Shown one piece after another: positions 63,861 to 64,000 of a stretch of DNA of 64,000 nt (positions within the stretch are counted from its first letter, which is position 1; each line of letters starts with the position of its first letter). A program made the position numbers and the translations under genes. A model generated the notes under the pieces. The model saw only the letters and a list, made by a program, of their open reading frames with translations. It was not told where the DNA came from and did no database searches. The DNA comes from Roseofilum acuticapitatum BLCC-M154. GTDB lineage: Bacteria > Cyanobacteriota > Cyanobacteriia > Cyanobacteriales > Desertifilaceae. The stretch covers positions 90,487 to 154,486 of the forward strand of contig NZ_JAQOSP010000109.1 of assembly GCF_030068475.1 (NCBI RefSeq). Reading direction: 5' to 3'.

Positions 63861-64000
63861 AATACCTTCGCCAAAACCAAAAATGCCTTGATTCGTAGGT
63901 TGGGTTGAGGAACGTGCATGTCGGCGACAGCCGAAAACCCAACAAATACGTTGGGTTTCACTTCGTTCAACCCAACCTACGGGAAAATGGCGAAGGTATT
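63861..64000. mobile_element. MITE-like element with AATACCTTCGCCA ends
   Basis: AATACCTTCGCCA (63861-63873) and TGGCGAAGGTATT (63988-64000) are exact inverted ends. Inside is a second palindrome, GTAGGTTGGGTTGA and TCAACCCAACCTAC. The element reaches the window edge and may extend past it. The rest of this 378-base end region (63623-63860) is A/T-rich with no gene. Confidence 0.7.

Overview
The window is a piece of a cyanobacterial chromosome, most likely from a filamentous, repeat-rich lineage. The evidence is the very frequent HIP1 octamer GCGATCGC in coding and non-coding DNA, a PucC-type pigment-protein transporter, COP23-domain proteins, multiple Uma2 (DUF820) genes, CHAT/TPR and NB-ARC/WD40 proteins, and housekeeping genes with cyanobacterial features (gyrA, rplU-rpmA, glyQ, clpB, rsmD). 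No rRNA, tRNA, CRISPR array or complete insertion sequence with a classical DDE transposase was seen.

Layout. 1-14.2 kb: partial sirohydrochlorin chelatase, PucC-like transporter, bifunctional PutA, a DUF697 GTPase, two toxin-antitoxin (TA) loci (one broken), an endonuclease V gene with an internal deletion, a small unknown pair, RNase D-like exonuclease and gyrA. 14.5-21.1 kb: a REP-associated tyrosine transposase surrounded by REP-like palindromes, then a three-gene unit with a TPR-CHAT (caspase-like) protein, a small protein and a C-terminally membrane-anchored protein, resembling a CATRA-type conflict system. 21.2-23.9 kb: rplU-rpmA, a proline/glutamate-rich membrane protein, Uma2 and an orphan antitoxin. 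24.0-30.0 kb: a compact biosynthetic operon (acylating aldehyde dehydrogenase, crotonase, DpgA-like type III polyketide synthase, DpgB-like crotonase) plus an O-methyltransferase, bounded by a direct duplication of the glyQ leader and first codons. 30.1-38.9 kb: glyQ, an alpha/beta hydrolase-like protein, three Uma2 genes, clpB, a CorA-like protein. 39.0-45 kb: an AAA ATPase/DUF4276 pair and a large HTH-NB-ARC-WD40 protein. 45.5-52 kb: a PIN TA pair and a run of secreted proteins (TPR/COP23, COP23, two trypsin-like proteins, a DUF4344 metallopeptidase-like protein), four of which end in Val/Ile-Trp. 52.3-55.1 kb: Uma2 and several TA modules with internal duplications. 55.2-64 kb: an RNA m5C methyltransferase carrying an in-frame 30-bp minisatellite, rsmD, a DUF1848 protein, a membrane/coiled-coil protein with a methyltransferase-like C terminus, a PD-(D/E)XK-like protein and a PAS histidine kinase.

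The best candidate for an undescribed system is the DpgA-like cluster. The gene set predicts assembly of 3,5-dihydroxyphenylacetyl-CoA from malonyl-CoA, followed by reductive release to an aldehyde and possibly O-methylation. No DpgC-type oxygenase is present. It sits exactly between two copies of the glyQ 5' region, which suggests insertion or duplication at glyQ and use of a copied glyQ promoter. Second candidates are the secreted cluster with a shared C-terminal Ile/Val-Trp tail and the CHAT-centred conflict operon. The whole window is shaped by short dispersed repeats: MITE-like elements with ATATCAAGTCCG ends, REP-like GAAACCCGG palindromes, and GTAGGGGCG palindromes, some of which have entered coding sequences.
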